The notes beneath the pieces were generated by a model, which saw only the letters and a program-made list of their open reading frames with translations, did no database searches and was not told the origin of the DNA. Source: Pyxidicoccus trucidator (GTDB lineage: Bacteria > Myxococcota > Myxococcia > Myxococcales > Myxococcaceae). Taken from it: a DNA stretch of 64,000 nt. The position numbers and the translations under genes were made by a program. The DNA is taken from positions 124,001 through 188,000 of the forward strand of contig NZ_JAAIXZ010000024.1 in NCBI RefSeq assembly GCF_010894435.1. Direction: 5' to 3'. Shown here in pieces: positions 1 to 8,672 of the stretch. The first letter of the stretch is position 1. Each line of letters starts with the position of its first letter.

Positions 1-266
1 AGCGTGTCCTCGATGGCGCGCACCGAGTCGCCGAGGAACTGTCCCTTCAGCGCGGAGAGCCAGGCGCCCAGCGTGGCGCCGCAGTCGGCGAGTGACTCGG
101 TGCCGAACTCCGGCAGCGGCATCGCCTCACCGAGCCCTACCCGTCCCGCCTCGTCCTCCAGTCGCACGAGGAACCCCTCGCGCGCCGTGTACGTGCCTCG
201 GGAGGTCTTCAGGGGCTGGAGCAGCTCCAACCGCAACGGGGTGAACGACGCCTGGGCAATCCGCAT
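1..266 (-). CDS. menC: o-succinylbenzoate synthase MenC, N-terminal part (runs off left edge)
   Basis: The reverse strand opens at an ATG (266-264) and stays open to the window edge, giving about 88 residues. The N-terminus reads MRIAQASFTPLRLELLQPLK, then TSRGTYTAREGFLVRL and GLGEAMPLPEFGTESL. This is the capping-domain pattern of enolase-superfamily dehydratases of the MenC type, which convert SHCHC to o-succinylbenzoate in menaquinone synthesis. The start lies 9 bp after the menA stop in the same direction, behind menF, menD, menH and menA, so it is probably the fifth gene of the men operon. The catalytic barrel is outside the window. Another enolase-superfamily member cannot be excluded from the N-terminus alone, but the position strongly favours MenC. 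Confidence 0.82.
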   Translation of the reverse strand, partial: MRIAQASFTPLRLELLQPLKTSRGTYTAREGFLVRLEDEAGRVGLGEAMPLPEFGTESLADCGATLGAWLSALKGQFLGDSVRAIEDT

Positions 267-275
267 GGGCTCACA

Positions 276-1199
276 TCATCGCAGGTACAGCCCCAGTGCG
301 AACAGCAGGCCGTAGAAGAGTTGCAGCCGGGCCGTCCCACCAAGCGCCGGGTTCAGCGCCGCCCCCTCCGAGGTCAGCATCAACCTCAGAGGTGGAATCG
401 CCAGGGGAAGACTCAGGAGGGCCAGGAAGACCCAGGGGCTTGCCAGCCCCAGCGCGTACATGGCGAACGGCGTGGCGTAGGAGAGCACGAGCAGCAGCAC
501 GTACTCCGCCTTGCCCATACCGGTCCCGAAGCGCACCACCAGCGTGCGCTTGCCTGCCTTCACGTCCGTCGAGGCGTCGCGCTGGTTGTTCACCACGATG
601 AGCGCGGTGCCAATGGCCCCCACCGGAACGGCGGCCCACCACGTCGCCGGGTCCACCGTGCCCGCCTGCACGTAGTACGTCCCCGTCACCGCCACGAGGC
701 CGAAGAAGATGAACACGAACACATCCCCGAGCCCGTGGTAGCCCAGCGGGAAGGGACCGCCCGTGTATGCGAACCCGCACACCAGTGACGCCACGCCAAT
801 CGCGATGATGGGCCACCCGCCCACCACCACCAGGTACAGGCCCACCGCCGTCGCCAGCCCGAAGCACACCGCCGCGCCAGCCAGCACCGTGCTCGGAGCG
901 ATGAGCCCGCTCTGCGTCACCCGCTTGGGGCCGAGCCGCTCGTGCGTGTCCGCGCCCTTCTTGAAGTCGTAGTAGTCGTTGATGAAGTTGGTGCCGATCT
1001 GGATGAGCACCGCGCCCACCAGCGCCGCGAGCGCCGGCAGCGCGCGCCCCACGCCCAGGCCGAACGCGAGCGCCGTCCCCACCAACACCGGCACCAACGC
1101 CGCTGTCAGCGTCTTCGGCCGGGCCGCCATCACCCACAGCTTCACCCCAGGACGCGGCTTCACCGCCGCGGGGCCCGGTACCGGAACCGACGTGCTCAC
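276..1199 (-). CDS. menA: 1,4-dihydroxy-2-naphthoate polyprenyltransferase MenA
   Basis: A 307-residue integral membrane prenyltransferase of the UbiA family. It attaches the polyprenyl tail to dihydroxynaphthoate, giving demethylmenaquinone in the inner membrane. The first aspartate-rich motif [11 protein letters not shown] lies near residues 72-82, and the second motif region [20 protein letters not shown] follows about 130 residues later. Several hydrophobic helices surround them. The early [20 protein letters not shown] segment is typical of MenA. The gene starts with GTG, which overlaps the menH stop as GTGA (1196-1199), indicating translational coupling. MenC follows 9 bp downstream. 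The length matches the family norm of about 300 residues. Confidence 0.95.
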   Translation of the reverse strand: MSTSVPVPGPAAVKPRPGVKLWVMAARPKTLTAALVPVLVGTALAFGLGVGRALPALAALVGAVLIQIGTNFINDYYDFKKGADTHERLGPKRVTQSGLIAPSTVLAGAAVCFGLATAVGLYLVVVGGWPIIAIGVASLVCGFAYTGGPFPLGYHGLGDVFVFIFFGLVAVTGTYYVQAGTVDPATWWAAVPVGAIGTALIVVNNQRDASTDVKAGKRTLVVRFGTGMGKAEYVLLLVLSYATPFAMYALGLASPWVFLALLSLPLAIPPLRLMLTSEGAALNPALGGTARLQLFYGLLFALGLYLR

Positions 1200-2059
1200 G
1201 GGCTCACCCTCCCCGGGGCCGCCACCGTCGCGGCGGGGCTGTCGAACTGCGGCGCCTCGTACCAGGGCGTCTGGAGGAAGCCCAGCACCTCACGCGCGTA
1301 GTCCTCCGGCGATTCCAGATGTGGCGCGTGGTGGCACTCCGCGAAGGCGTGACGCCACACCACCGGCAGCTCCGCGGCCATGCGGCGCGCCGTCTGGGTG
1401 AACTTCGCGTCCTTGGCCCCGGTGAGCAGCAGCGTGGGCAGCCGCTGCGCGTGCAGCTCCGGCCAGTAGTCCGGCTGGACGCCGAGGCCCAGGCACTCCA
1501 GCGCCCCGGCCAGTCCCTCCGCCGTGCAGGCCCGGCGGCGGGCTCGCAGGACTTCCTGGCGCTCGGGCGGGAGCTGACGCAGGCCCTCGAACAGGGGCAG
1601 CGCCTCCCAGCGCTCCACGAAGGCGTCCACGCCCCGGGCGCGGATGAAGGCCGCGAGTTGGGCATCCGCCTCGCGCCGCGCCGCCCGCTCCTGACGACGG
1701 TGCAGGCCCGGCGAGCCGCTCTCCATGATGAGCCGGCCGAAGCGGTCCGGCGCACGCACAGCCGCCGCCAGCGCCACCCGCGCACCCTGCGAGTAGCCCA
1801 GCAGGTCCACCGGCCCCAGCTCCAGCCGGTCCACCAGCGCCACCAGCGCGTCCACCGTCTCCAGGAAGCCCTCGCGCCCCTTCTTCTCCGGCAGCGGCGT
1901 GGCGCCATGACCGGGCAGGTCCACCGCGATGGCCTTCACCGTCTTCCCCAGCCAGGGGCGCAGGTCATCGAAGGAGTTGCGGCTCCCGGTGAAGCCGTGC
2001 AGCAGCACGAGGGGCCGGGGGCCTTCGCCCCACTGCTCGTATGCCAGCGTCACGCCCAT
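1196..2059 (-). CDS. menH: MenH, SHCHC synthase (alpha/beta hydrolase)
   Basis: A 287-residue alpha/beta hydrolase, probably 2-succinyl-6-hydroxy-2,4-cyclohexadiene-1-carboxylate synthase, which eliminates pyruvate from the MenD product. The oxyanion-hole segment is [16 protein letters not shown]. The nucleophile elbow is GYSQGAR, with serine near residue 88. An acid region GAKDAKF and a C-terminal histidine region CHHAPH complete the triad. I start at the ATG at 2059, which overlaps the last 10 bases of menD. The frame stays open far upstream, but that part is only an overlap with menD. Position between menD and menA supports MenH rather than a generic hydrolase. Confidence 0.9.
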   Translation of the reverse strand: MGVTLAYEQWGEGPRPLVLLHGFTGSRNSFDDLRPWLGKTVKAIAVDLPGHGATPLPEKKGREGFLETVDALVALVDRLELGPVDLLGYSQGARVALAAAVRAPDRFGRLIMESGSPGLHRRQERAARREADAQLAAFIRARGVDAFVERWEALPLFEGLRQLPPERQEVLRARRRACTAEGLAGALECLGLGVQPDYWPELHAQRLPTLLLTGAKDAKFTQTARRMAAELPVVWRHAFAECHHAPHLESPEDYAREVLGFLQTPWYEAPQFDSPAATVAAPGRVSP

Positions 2060-3819
2060 GGTCCTTCTCCCAGTGCGGCAGCCATCCGCGCGAACAACTG
2101 CCGGTGCTCGTCGACGTTGGAGGCCCGGTCGACCCGCGCCTCCACCAGATGCAGTCCCCCCTCCAGGCCCTCGCGCACCGCCGCCCGGAGCGCCGTGGGC
2201 GTCTCGGGCCGGTGCAGGCGCGCGCCACCGAGCGCCGCCGCGTGGGCGAGGTCCACCCCGTGCGGAGTGCCGAAGAGGGACTCGAAGTCGTCCGGCCGCG
2301 CCGCCTGGGCGATGGGCAGGAACGAGAAGATGCCGCCGCCGTCGTTGTTCACCACCACCACGGTGAGCGACAGGCGGGCGCGCGACGCGGTGACGAAGGC
2401 GCCCACGTCGTGCAGCAGGGCCAGGTCCCCCGTGAGCAGCACCGCCGGCCGCCCCGCCGCCGCGGCCATGCCGAGGGCGCTGGAGATGATTCCGTCGATG
2501 CCGTTGGCCCCGCGGTTCGCCAGCACCCGCAGCGGCACCGGTCCCGCGGGGGCGAAGGCGTCCACGTCGCGGATGGGCATGCTGCTGGAGACGAAGAGCG
2601 GCACTCCCGCCGGCAGCGCCGCCACCACCTCGCGGGCGATGCGCGGCTCGTTCAGCACCTCGGGACGCTCCGCGAAGGCGGACTCCAACTCGGCGCGCGC
2701 CAGCCGCTCCGCGCCCAGGAAGCTGCGCGCCCACGGCCCCGCTCCACGCGACAGGCCCCGCGCCAGCGCCTCGCACGCAGCCACCGCCGAGCCCTCCACC
2801 ACCAGCCCCGCGCGGTGCGCCGGGTCGAACAGCGCGCCCCCGTCGCTGAAGAGGACGATGTCCGCGCCGGACGCATCCATCCACTGCTGCGGCACCCTGG
2901 GCGTCAGCCCGCCGCCGAAGCGCAGCACCAGTTCGGGCCGGTGCGCCTTCGCGAAGGGCGCGTGGCGCAGCAGCGCGTCGTAGTGCGACACCGTGAGCGG
3001 GCCACCGCCATAGCGGGCCTGCGACGTGGCCTCGGCCAGCACCGGGTAGCCCGTCGCCCGCGACAGCGCGCTGATGGCCTCCGAGAACCCGTCCGCCTCG
3101 TCGCGCGGGCCACAGACGATGACTCCGCGCTCGGTGGCGGAGATGCGCTTGCGCACGTCCTCCAGCACGGCCGCGTCCGGAGCGGGTGTGGGCGGAACGA
3201 TTCGCGTGAGCGGAGCCCCAGGCCGGCCCGACTTCGCCAGCGCGGACAGGCGCTCCTCTCCGAAGGGCTCGGCCACGGGGGCCAGCGGCTCGCGGAAGGG
3301 CACGTTGAGCTGCACGGCCCCGCGCGGCGCGCGCATCGCGGTGGCCACGGCGCGAGCAGCGGTGGCGCGCAGGTGGCCCAGCGCCACGTCACTCGCCTCG
3401 GGCTGGCCCAGGTCCGCGAAGAGGCGCGCGTGCTCACCGTAGAAGCGTGCCTGCGACACCGTCTGCGGCGCACCCCACCCCTGCAACTCCAGCGGCCGGT
3501 CCGCCGTCAGCACCACCAGCGGCACATGGGCCAGCGCCGCCTCGATGACCGCCGGGTAGAAGTGCGCGCCCGCCGTGCCACTCGTGGCCACCACCACCAC
3601 CGGGGCCCGCGACTGCTTCGCGAGGCCCAGGGCGAAGAAGCCCGCGCTCCGCTCGTCGATGACGGACCAGGTGCGCAATCCCTCCGCGCGGGCACAGGCC
3701 AGCGCGAGCGGCGACGAGCGAGAGCCCGGGCATACCACCGCGTGCCGCACGCCTCCGCGCGTCAGCTCCTCCATCAGCGCGCGTGCCCACAGCACGTTGA
3801 GGTTAGCGTCTGACGACAT
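2050..3819 (-). CDS. menD: SEPHCHC synthase MenD
   Basis: A 589-residue thiamine-diphosphate enzyme that joins isochorismate to 2-oxoglutarate with loss of CO2, the first committed menaquinone step. The N-terminal VVCPGSRSSPLALACARAEG (about residues 28-47) is diagnostic of MenD. The ThDP/Mg region GDLALLHDVGAF through NNDGGGIFSFLP lies near residues 463-498. Its length is usual for the family. The start overlaps the last 17 bases of menF and the end overlaps menH by 10, so the genes are packed as one transcript. It is cytosolic. Confidence 0.96.
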   Translation of the reverse strand: MSSDANLNVLWARALMEELTRGGVRHAVVCPGSRSSPLALACARAEGLRTWSVIDERSAGFFALGLAKQSRAPVVVVATSGTAGAHFYPAVIEAALAHVPLVVLTADRPLELQGWGAPQTVSQARFYGEHARLFADLGQPEASDVALGHLRATAARAVATAMRAPRGAVQLNVPFREPLAPVAEPFGEERLSALAKSGRPGAPLTRIVPPTPAPDAAVLEDVRKRISATERGVIVCGPRDEADGFSEAISALSRATGYPVLAEATSQARYGGGPLTVSHYDALLRHAPFAKAHRPELVLRFGGGLTPRVPQQWMDASGADIVLFSDGGALFDPAHRAGLVVEGSAVAACEALARGLSRGAGPWARSFLGAERLARAELESAFAERPEVLNEPRIAREVVAALPAGVPLFVSSSMPIRDVDAFAPAGPVPLRVLANRGANGIDGIISSALGMAAAAGRPAVLLTGDLALLHDVGAFVTASRARLSLTVVVVNNDGGGIFSFLPIAQAARPDDFESLFGTPHGVDLAHAAALGGARLHRPETPTALRAAVREGLEGGLHLVEARVDRASNVDEHRQLFARMAAALGEGPWA

Positions 3820-5113
3820 CCCCGCCTCCCAGCGCCCGCAACATGGCCAGACTCTTCATCTCCGTCTCCCGCCACTCGGCCTCGGGGGTGGAGCCAGCAA
3901 CCAGCCCCACGCCCACGAACAGCCGCGCCTTCGCTCCCCGCACCAGCGCCGAGCGCAGCGCCACCATCAGGTGTGCGCGCTTCGGTCCCACCCAGCCCAC
4001 CGGCCCCGCGTACCAGCCCCGGTCCAACCCCTCGTGCTCCAGCAGGAACGCCAGCGCGCGCTCTCGCGGGAAGCCGCCCACCGCCGGCGTGGGGTGCAGC
4101 GCCGCCACCACCTGCGCCGCCGTGACGCCCTGGCGCAACTCCGCGCGGATGCCCGTGCGCAGGTGCACCACGTTCTTCAGCGTCAGCAGCGCGGGCTCCG
4201 CGTCCGACGTCACCTGCTCCGACAGCGGGCGCAGCGTCGCGAGGATGTAGCGCACCACCGAGTCATGCTCGCGCAGGTCCTTGTCGTGCCCCCGCAGCCC
4301 CTCGGCCTGCCCCGGCGCCGCCGTGCCCGCGAGCGCGTCCGTCTCCAGCACGCGCCCCTCCACCCGGCACAGCGTCTCCGGCGTGGCGCCCAGGAAGCAC
4401 GTCCCGTCCGGCGCGCGGAAGAGGAAGGTGGCGCAGCGCGGGTTCTGCTCACGCAGCCGCGACAGCACGTCCACCACGTCGAAGGGCGCCGTCCCGTCCG
4501 CGTCCAGCGAGCGCGCCAGCACCACCTTCTGGAGGTGACCCGACGCAATCGCCTCCAGCGCGCGGTTCACCCGCGCCTCGAAGGCGGAGCGCGAGGAGGT
4601 CAGCTCCAGCGACGCCTGCGCGCCACGCGGGTGCCGGTACGTGTCCGGGAAGCACGCGCGCACACGCTCCAGCCGCGAGCGCACCGCGTCCTCGCCACCC
4701 CGGCCCTCCTGCGCGAAGGCCGCCACCCGCAGGCCAGCGTCCGTGCGCCACACCAGCACCTCCGGCAGTGTCCAGCGCGCCACACCATGTGAGTCCCACG
4801 CCGCATCCGGCACACCTGTGGAGCCAAAGCGCATGCCGCCGAACCAGGGGCCCGGCATCGACTCGGGCTCCTCGCCCATCCAGCGCAGGGACAGGGCGCC
4901 CAGGGACGCCAGCGCCGCCGGGGCCTGCGACGCGTCCCCCGCCTCCACCACCGCGGCCTCGCCCCACCCCGCCGCCGCCTCCCGCGCCAGCGGCCGCTCC
5001 CAGTACACCGAAGGAACGCCCAGCACGTCCGCTCCCGCCAGCGGATCCCCCACCGCCAGGGGCATCATTCCGGCCACCCAGCGCTGGCCCTCAACGGGAT
5101 TGAGCGTCTTCAT
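3803..5113 (-). CDS. menF: Isochorismate synthase MenF
   Basis: A 436-residue chorismate-utilising enzyme that isomerises chorismate to isochorismate, opening the menaquinone branch. The C-terminal two thirds carry the shared anthranilate/isochorismate synthase fold: SGHLQKVVLARS near residue 190, FLGATPETLCRVEGR, and a C-terminal YAGPVGWVG followed by RLFVGVGLVAGSTPEAEW. The N-terminal third is poorly conserved, as is common. It is the first gene of the leftward men operon. A GAGGA ribosome site sits about six bases before the ATG. It is divergent from aroF across 116 bp, so precursor supply and quinone branch share one control region. Confidence 0.94.
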   Translation of the reverse strand: MKTLNPVEGQRWVAGMMPLAVGDPLAGADVLGVPSVYWERPLAREAAAGWGEAAVVEAGDASQAPAALASLGALSLRWMGEEPESMPGPWFGGMRFGSTGVPDAAWDSHGVARWTLPEVLVWRTDAGLRVAAFAQEGRGGEDAVRSRLERVRACFPDTYRHPRGAQASLELTSSRSAFEARVNRALEAIASGHLQKVVLARSLDADGTAPFDVVDVLSRLREQNPRCATFLFRAPDGTCFLGATPETLCRVEGRVLETDALAGTAAPGQAEGLRGHDKDLREHDSVVRYILATLRPLSEQVTSDAEPALLTLKNVVHLRTGIRAELRQGVTAAQVVAALHPTPAVGGFPRERALAFLLEHEGLDRGWYAGPVGWVGPKRAHLMVALRSALVRGAKARLFVGVGLVAGSTPEAEWRETEMKSLAMLRALGGGDVVRR

Positions 5114-5129
5114 CAGCGGTCCTCATCGA

Positions 5130-5146
5130 TGATTGCCTCGCAATCA
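5130..5146. promoter_or_regulatory. Perfect palindrome in the men/aro divergent control region
   Basis: TGATTGC-CTC-GCAATCA is a perfect 7-bp inverted repeat with a 3-base spacer. It lies 16 bp upstream of menF and about 10 bp upstream of the proposed -35 of the aroF promoter. Its size and symmetry fit a dimeric repressor or activator site, or a short hairpin in the menF leader. No regulator gene is adjacent, so the ligand is unknown. Confidence 0.5.
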
Positions 5147-5153
5147 CCTTCGG

Positions 5154-5181
5154 TTGTCTTCTAAGCCATCTCGGCTATACA
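5154..5181 (+). promoter_or_regulatory. Candidate housekeeping promoter for the aroF-aroA operon
   Basis: TTGTCT (5154-5159) and TATACA (5176-5181) are separated by 16 bp and resemble a primary-sigma -35/-10 pair. Transcription would begin around 5188, just before the inverted repeat at 5190-5213. The surrounding DNA is more A/T-rich than the coding flanks. This is pattern matching only; no start site has been measured. Confidence 0.45.
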
Positions 5182-5189
5182 TGCACCAA

Positions 5190-5213
5190 GGAGTTCAAAA
5201 CCTCTTGAACTCC
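5190..5213. promoter_or_regulatory. Inverted repeat at the start of the aroF leader
   Basis: GGAGTTCAA, six bases (AACCTC), then TTGAACTCC form a perfect 9-bp inverted repeat. It sits where the proposed aroF promoter would start transcription and 16 bp before the GTG start. It could be an operator that blocks initiation or an RNA hairpin beside the ribosome site GGAGGG (5221-5226). The 3-base gap between that site and the GTG at 5230 is short. Confidence 0.5.
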
Positions 5214-5229
5214 ATGAATCGGAGGGTCC

Positions 5230-6135
5230 GTGGGAGGCGAGCGGCCAGACGTACCCGCACCGGCGGTGTCGGCGCGGGACACAGGCGCGAGGAAGGTGCT
5301 CCGTGCCGCACGGCCCGAGGGCACGCGAGTCCGCGTGGGCTCCGTCGAGTTCGGCGGCCCGGGCTTCGTCGTCATGGCGGGGCCGTGCGCGGTGGAGGGC
5401 GTGGAGCAGGTGGACCGCGCCGCCGCCGCGGTGGCCGCAGCCGGGGCCCATGTGTTGCGGGGCGGCGTATTCAAGCCTCGCACCAGCCCCTACGCCTTCC
5501 AGGGCATGGGAGAGCCGGGCCTGCACGTGCTGGCCGAGGCCGGGCGCCGCCACGGGCTGCCCATCATCAGTGAGGTGATGGAGCGCGAGCAGCTGCCGCT
5601 CATGGAGGAGTCCGCCGACATCCTCCAGGTGGGCGCGCGGAACATGCAGAACTACTCGCTGCTACGAGCTTTGGGAAAGTCGCGCCGGCCGGTGCTGCTC
5701 AAGCGGGGACTTTCCGCGACGCTCCAGGAGTGGCTGCTGGCGGCGGAGTACATCCTCGACGGTGGCAACGAGCAGGTGATGCTGTGTGAGCGCGGCATCC
5801 GCACCTTCGAGACGGAGCTGCGCAACACGCTGGACCTGGCGGCGGTGGCGTGGGCGAAGCAGCGCTCGCACCTGCCCGTCATCGTCGACCCGTCGCATGC
5901 GACGGGCGACCCGGAGCTCATCCTCCCCATGTCGCTGGCGGCCGCTGCCGCCGGGGCGGACGGATTATTGATTGAAGTCCACCCCCGGCCGGAGCAAGCA
6001 ATGTGCGACGGCCACCAGGCCCTGACTCCCGAGCGCTTCCAGACTTTGATGCGCCGGCTGCCAGCCGTGCTAGGAGCGGTGGACCGACACCTTTGGAGGC
6101 CGGACAGTCCGGCCCAGGTCGCGAGGGCGCGATGA
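5230..6135 (+). CDS. aroF: 3-deoxy-7-phosphoheptulonate (DAHP) synthase, type I-beta
   Basis: A 301-residue enzyme that condenses phosphoenolpyruvate and erythrose-4-phosphate into DAHP, the entry to the shikimate pathway. Family motifs are plain: [70 protein letters not shown] and [11 protein letters not shown]. It has no ACT domain and no chorismate-mutase domain, so feedback control of the protein is not obvious and control may be transcriptional. GTG at 5230 is preceded by GGAGGG. The first 40 residues are a low-complexity extension. The stop overlaps the menG start as ATGA. Confidence 0.94.
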   Translation: MGGERPDVPAPAVSARDTGARKVLRAARPEGTRVRVGSVEFGGPGFVVMAGPCAVEGVEQVDRAAAAVAAAGAHVLRGGVFKPRTSPYAFQGMGEPGLHVLAEAGRRHGLPIISEVMEREQLPLMEESADILQVGARNMQNYSLLRALGKSRRPVLLKRGLSATLQEWLLAAEYILDGGNEQVMLCERGIRTFETELRNTLDLAAVAWAKQRSHLPVIVDPSHATGDPELILPMSLAAAAAGADGLLIEVHPRPEQAMCDGHQALTPERFQTLMRRLPAVLGAVDRHLWRPDSPAQVARAR

Positions 6136-6821
6136 GCAGCGAAGTCCGTCAGATGTTCTCTTCCATCGCTCCGCGGTACGACGTGACGAACGAGGTCCTC
6201 TCGTTCGGCGTCCACCGCCTGTGGCGTCGGACCGCCGTGCGGCTCAGTGGTGCGAAGGAGGGCAGCAGCGTCCTCGACTGCGCCACCGGCACGGGCGACC
6301 TGGCCATGGTCTTCAAGCGCAAGGTGGGCGGCGCCGGCCGCGTCGTCGGCACCGACTTCTGCCCGGAGATGCTGGAGAGCGCTCCCGCCAAGGCGGCGAA
6401 GGCCGGCCTCCAGGTGGAGTTCCAGGTGGCGGACGCGCTCGCCCTGCCCTTCGCGGACAACTCCTTCGACGTGGCCTCCATCGCCTTCGGCATCCGCAAC
6501 GTGGATGACCCGGTGAAGTGCCTGAAGGAGATGGCCCGCGTGGTGCGCCCCGGCGGCCGCGTGGTGGTGCTGGAGTTCGGCCAGCCCAACGGCGCGTTCG
6601 GCGCGCTGTTCCGCTTCTACAGCAAGAGCATCATGCCCGCCATCGGCGGCCTGCTCACCGGCAACCGCGCCGCGTACGAGTACCTGCCCCGCACCTCCGC
6701 GGCCTTCCCCTCCGGGGACAAGTTCGTGGAGCTGATGGAGCAGTCCGGCGCGTACTCGGAGCGGGCCGCCCACCCGCTGACGTTCGGCACCGCCTACGTC
6801 TATGTCGGCACCGTCCGCTGA
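6132..6821 (+). CDS. menG: Demethylmenaquinone methyltransferase MenG/UbiE
   Basis: A 229-residue SAM-dependent methyltransferase for the last step of menaquinone synthesis. The SAM-binding loop [15 protein letters not shown] lies near residues 46-60. The UbiE signature continues with [31 protein letters not shown] and the late [14 protein letters not shown]. The N-terminal [20 protein letters not shown] is also characteristic. The ATG at 6132 overlaps the aroF stop; the frame is open further upstream but that part is overlap with aroF. Its place inside the shikimate operon, opposite the men operon, links both operons to quinone supply. Confidence 0.95.
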   Translation: MSSEVRQMFSSIAPRYDVTNEVLSFGVHRLWRRTAVRLSGAKEGSSVLDCATGTGDLAMVFKRKVGGAGRVVGTDFCPEMLESAPAKAAKAGLQVEFQVADALALPFADNSFDVASIAFGIRNVDDPVKCLKEMARVVRPGGRVVVLEFGQPNGAFGALFRFYSKSIMPAIGGLLTGNRAAYEYLPRTSAAFPSGDKFVELMEQSGAYSERAAHPLTFGTAYVYVGTVR

Positions 6822-7404
6822 AGAGCGCCAACGCCTCGTAGAACAGGTCCTCACCTGCGTTGATCCCCGGCTCTCGCCGGGGCTTCGCGAGGCACTCGCC
6901 CGTCCCGGGCCGGGCCTGCTCCCGACGCCCGGGCAGACGGTGGCGATTGCCGGCCACCGCAGCGCGGGCAAGACGCGCCTGCTGCCGCTGGTGGGCGCGC
7001 TGCTTGGCAGGACCGGGCTGGACCTGGACGCCCACCTGGAGCGCACCCATGGCCGCCCGCTCCGCACCTGGGTGGCCGAGGCCCCGGCGGAGTTCCGCGC
7101 CGCCGAGCGCCGCGCCCTGCTGGATTTGCCGCCCGGAGGGCTGGTGTCCCTGGGCGGCGGCTTCCTCTCCCACCATGCGGACGCACTGACGGGCGTGTTC
7201 ACCCTGCTCGTCCCCATCAGCTTCGACAGCTACCGCGAGCGCCTGCTCAGGGACCGGACGCGCCCGCGCCTGCGTCCCGAGCTCTCGCTCGAAGAGGAGC
7301 TGTCCTCCGTGTTCCATGAGCGCGAGGCCCTCCACGCCCGCGTCCCCACCGTGGCCCTGGTGGAGTTCCTCCGGGGCTGCCTCACCACCGAGGTCCTCCC
7401 GTGA
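6802..7404 (+). CDS. aroK: Shikimate kinase (divergent, with N-terminal extension)
   Basis: A 200-residue P-loop kinase that phosphorylates shikimate. Walker A is GHRSAGKTRL, less usual than the common GxxGAGKS/T. The shikimate-binding acidic motif is LDLDAHLE, the substrate arginine lies in EFRAAERRAL, the glycine loop is SLGGGF, and the lid is RDRTRPRLRP. About 45 residues precede the core, so the protein is longer than typical AroK of about 170. It overlaps the end of menG by 20 bp and the next gene by 4 (GTGA). Motif order and location make the assignment secure despite the divergence. Confidence 0.88.
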   Translation: MSAPSAEERQRLVEQVLTCVDPRLSPGLREALARPGPGLLPTPGQTVAIAGHRSAGKTRLLPLVGALLGRTGLDLDAHLERTHGRPLRTWVAEAPAEFRAAERRALLDLPPGGLVSLGGGFLSHHADALTGVFTLLVPISFDSYRERLLRDRTRPRLRPELSLEEELSSVFHEREALHARVPTVALVEFLRGCLTTEVLP

Positions 7405-8672
7405 CGCCCGCCCGTCGCGTCGTCACCCTTCCCCCCACCGTGTCCGGCCCCGACGCTCCGCGCTTCGCGCGCGAGTGCCAGCTTCGGGGCGCGAGCGTGC
7501 TGGAAATCCGCACGGACCTGCATGCGCCCGACGCAGTCGACGCCGACGCGCTCGCGGCCGTGCTCCCACTGCTCGTCTCCGAGCGGGGCAAGCCCCTCCC
7601 GGCCGCCTGGGTGGCCGCCGCGTGGCGCGTGGACCGTGACTTGAAGGACACGAAGGGGCGCGAGGGCGCCCTGGACGCGCCCTCCGGGAAGCTGCTCGCG
7701 TCGCACCATGCGGAGCGCCAGCTCTCCACCGTCGAGGCCCTCCGACTGTGGGAGCGCGAGCTGCCCCCGGATGCACTGGTGAAGCACGTGGAGCCCATGC
7801 ACGGGCCGGAGCACCTGGTGACGCTGCTGGAGACCCAGCGCCTGCTGACGGAGCGCTTAGGCGTGACGCGCGTCACGGTGCTGGGCATGGGCCCGTTCGC
7901 GCTGCCGGCGCGGGCGGTGCTGGCGCGCAACAACGTGCTCGACTACGTGGCGGCGGGAGGCTCCTGGGCCGCGGCGCCCGGGCAGCGCCTGCTGGACGAC
8001 GTCGTCCGGGAGACGCGCGGGGCCGACAGCCTGGCGCTGGCGCCGCCGCTGCGGCTCGGAATCCTCGGCACGTCCATCGTCCACTCGCGCTCGCCGCGCA
8101 TCCACCGGCAGCCGTTCGACCGCATCGACATCCCCGAGGACGGGCCCGTCGAGACGCTGGTGGACTCGCTGCTGCCGCACTACGCCGGCTTCGCCGTCAC
8201 CAGCCCCTTCAAGCTCCGCCTCGCGCGGCACACGCGCTCGCCGCTGGAGGCCATCAACACGCTGGTGCGCCGGGGCAACCGCTGGGAGTCCTTCAACACC
8301 GACACGTACGGCGCCCTCACGGTGTTGGACAGGCTCAACGCCATGGACGCCTTCGTGCTGGGCGACGGCGGCGCCACCGCGGCCATGCGGGCCGTGGCGG
8401 GCGAGATTGGCTGCAACCTGCGCATCCTCCGCCGGGCCGACATCCAGGCGCCCCTCAAGGGGGCAGGCATCTGGACGTGGCCGGACCGGGTGCCCGCGCC
8501 GGAGTCCCTGCGTTTCGAGCGAGCGCGCGTCGCGGTGATCGCCTACGGTGCTCCGGGCCGGCGTATCGCCACGGAGATTTCGCGCCGTGGAGGTACTCCG
8601 GTCCTGCTGGGCGCGGCATGGTTCATCGCGCAGGCCCGGCGGCAGCGCCAGCTCTGGGAGTCCGCGACATGA
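7401..8672 (+). CDS. Fused 3-dehydroquinate dehydratase (type I) / shikimate dehydrogenase
   Basis: One 423-residue polypeptide carries two consecutive shikimate enzymes. Residues 1-205 resemble type I dehydroquinase: EIRTDLHA (35-42), a histidine pair SHH (101-103) and VKHVEP with K128 as the likely Schiff-base lysine. The end of this part, GMGPFALPARAVLA to AAPGQ (192-195), is also family-like. Residues 215-423 resemble AroE: HSRSPRIH (228-235), FAVTSPFK with catalytic K271, INTLV (285-289), FNTD with D301, dinucleotide loop LGDGGATAAM, and a C-terminal FIAQARRQRQLW. The AroE half is shorter than free-standing enzymes between the substrate loop and the lysine. It starts with GTG overlapping aroK and ends overlapping aroC. 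Confidence 0.85.
   Translation: MTPARRVVTLPPTVSGPDAPRFARECQLRGASVLEIRTDLHAPDAVDADALAAVLPLLVSERGKPLPAAWVAAAWRVDRDLKDTKGREGALDAPSGKLLASHHAERQLSTVEALRLWERELPPDALVKHVEPMHGPEHLVTLLETQRLLTERLGVTRVTVLGMGPFALPARAVLARNNVLDYVAAGGSWAAAPGQRLLDDVVRETRGADSLALAPPLRLGILGTSIVHSRSPRIHRQPFDRIDIPEDGPVETLVDSLLPHYAGFAVTSPFKLRLARHTRSPLEAINTLVRRGNRWESFNTDTYGALTVLDRLNAMDAFVLGDGGATAAMRAVAGEIGCNLRILRRADIQAPLKGAGIWTWPDRVPAPESLRFERARVAVIAYGAPGRRIATEISRRGGTPVLLGAAWFIAQARRQRQLWESAT

Noticed and set aside
2041-3813. Very long plus-strand frame across menD
   Set aside because: High GC keeps antisense frames open. The translation is low-complexity Arg/His/Gly, while the minus strand encodes a complete MenD.
5133-5573. Plus-strand frame overlapping the aroF start
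   Set aside because: It is an out-of-frame overlap with aroF; no family motif, and the aroF frame has all DAHP synthase motifs.
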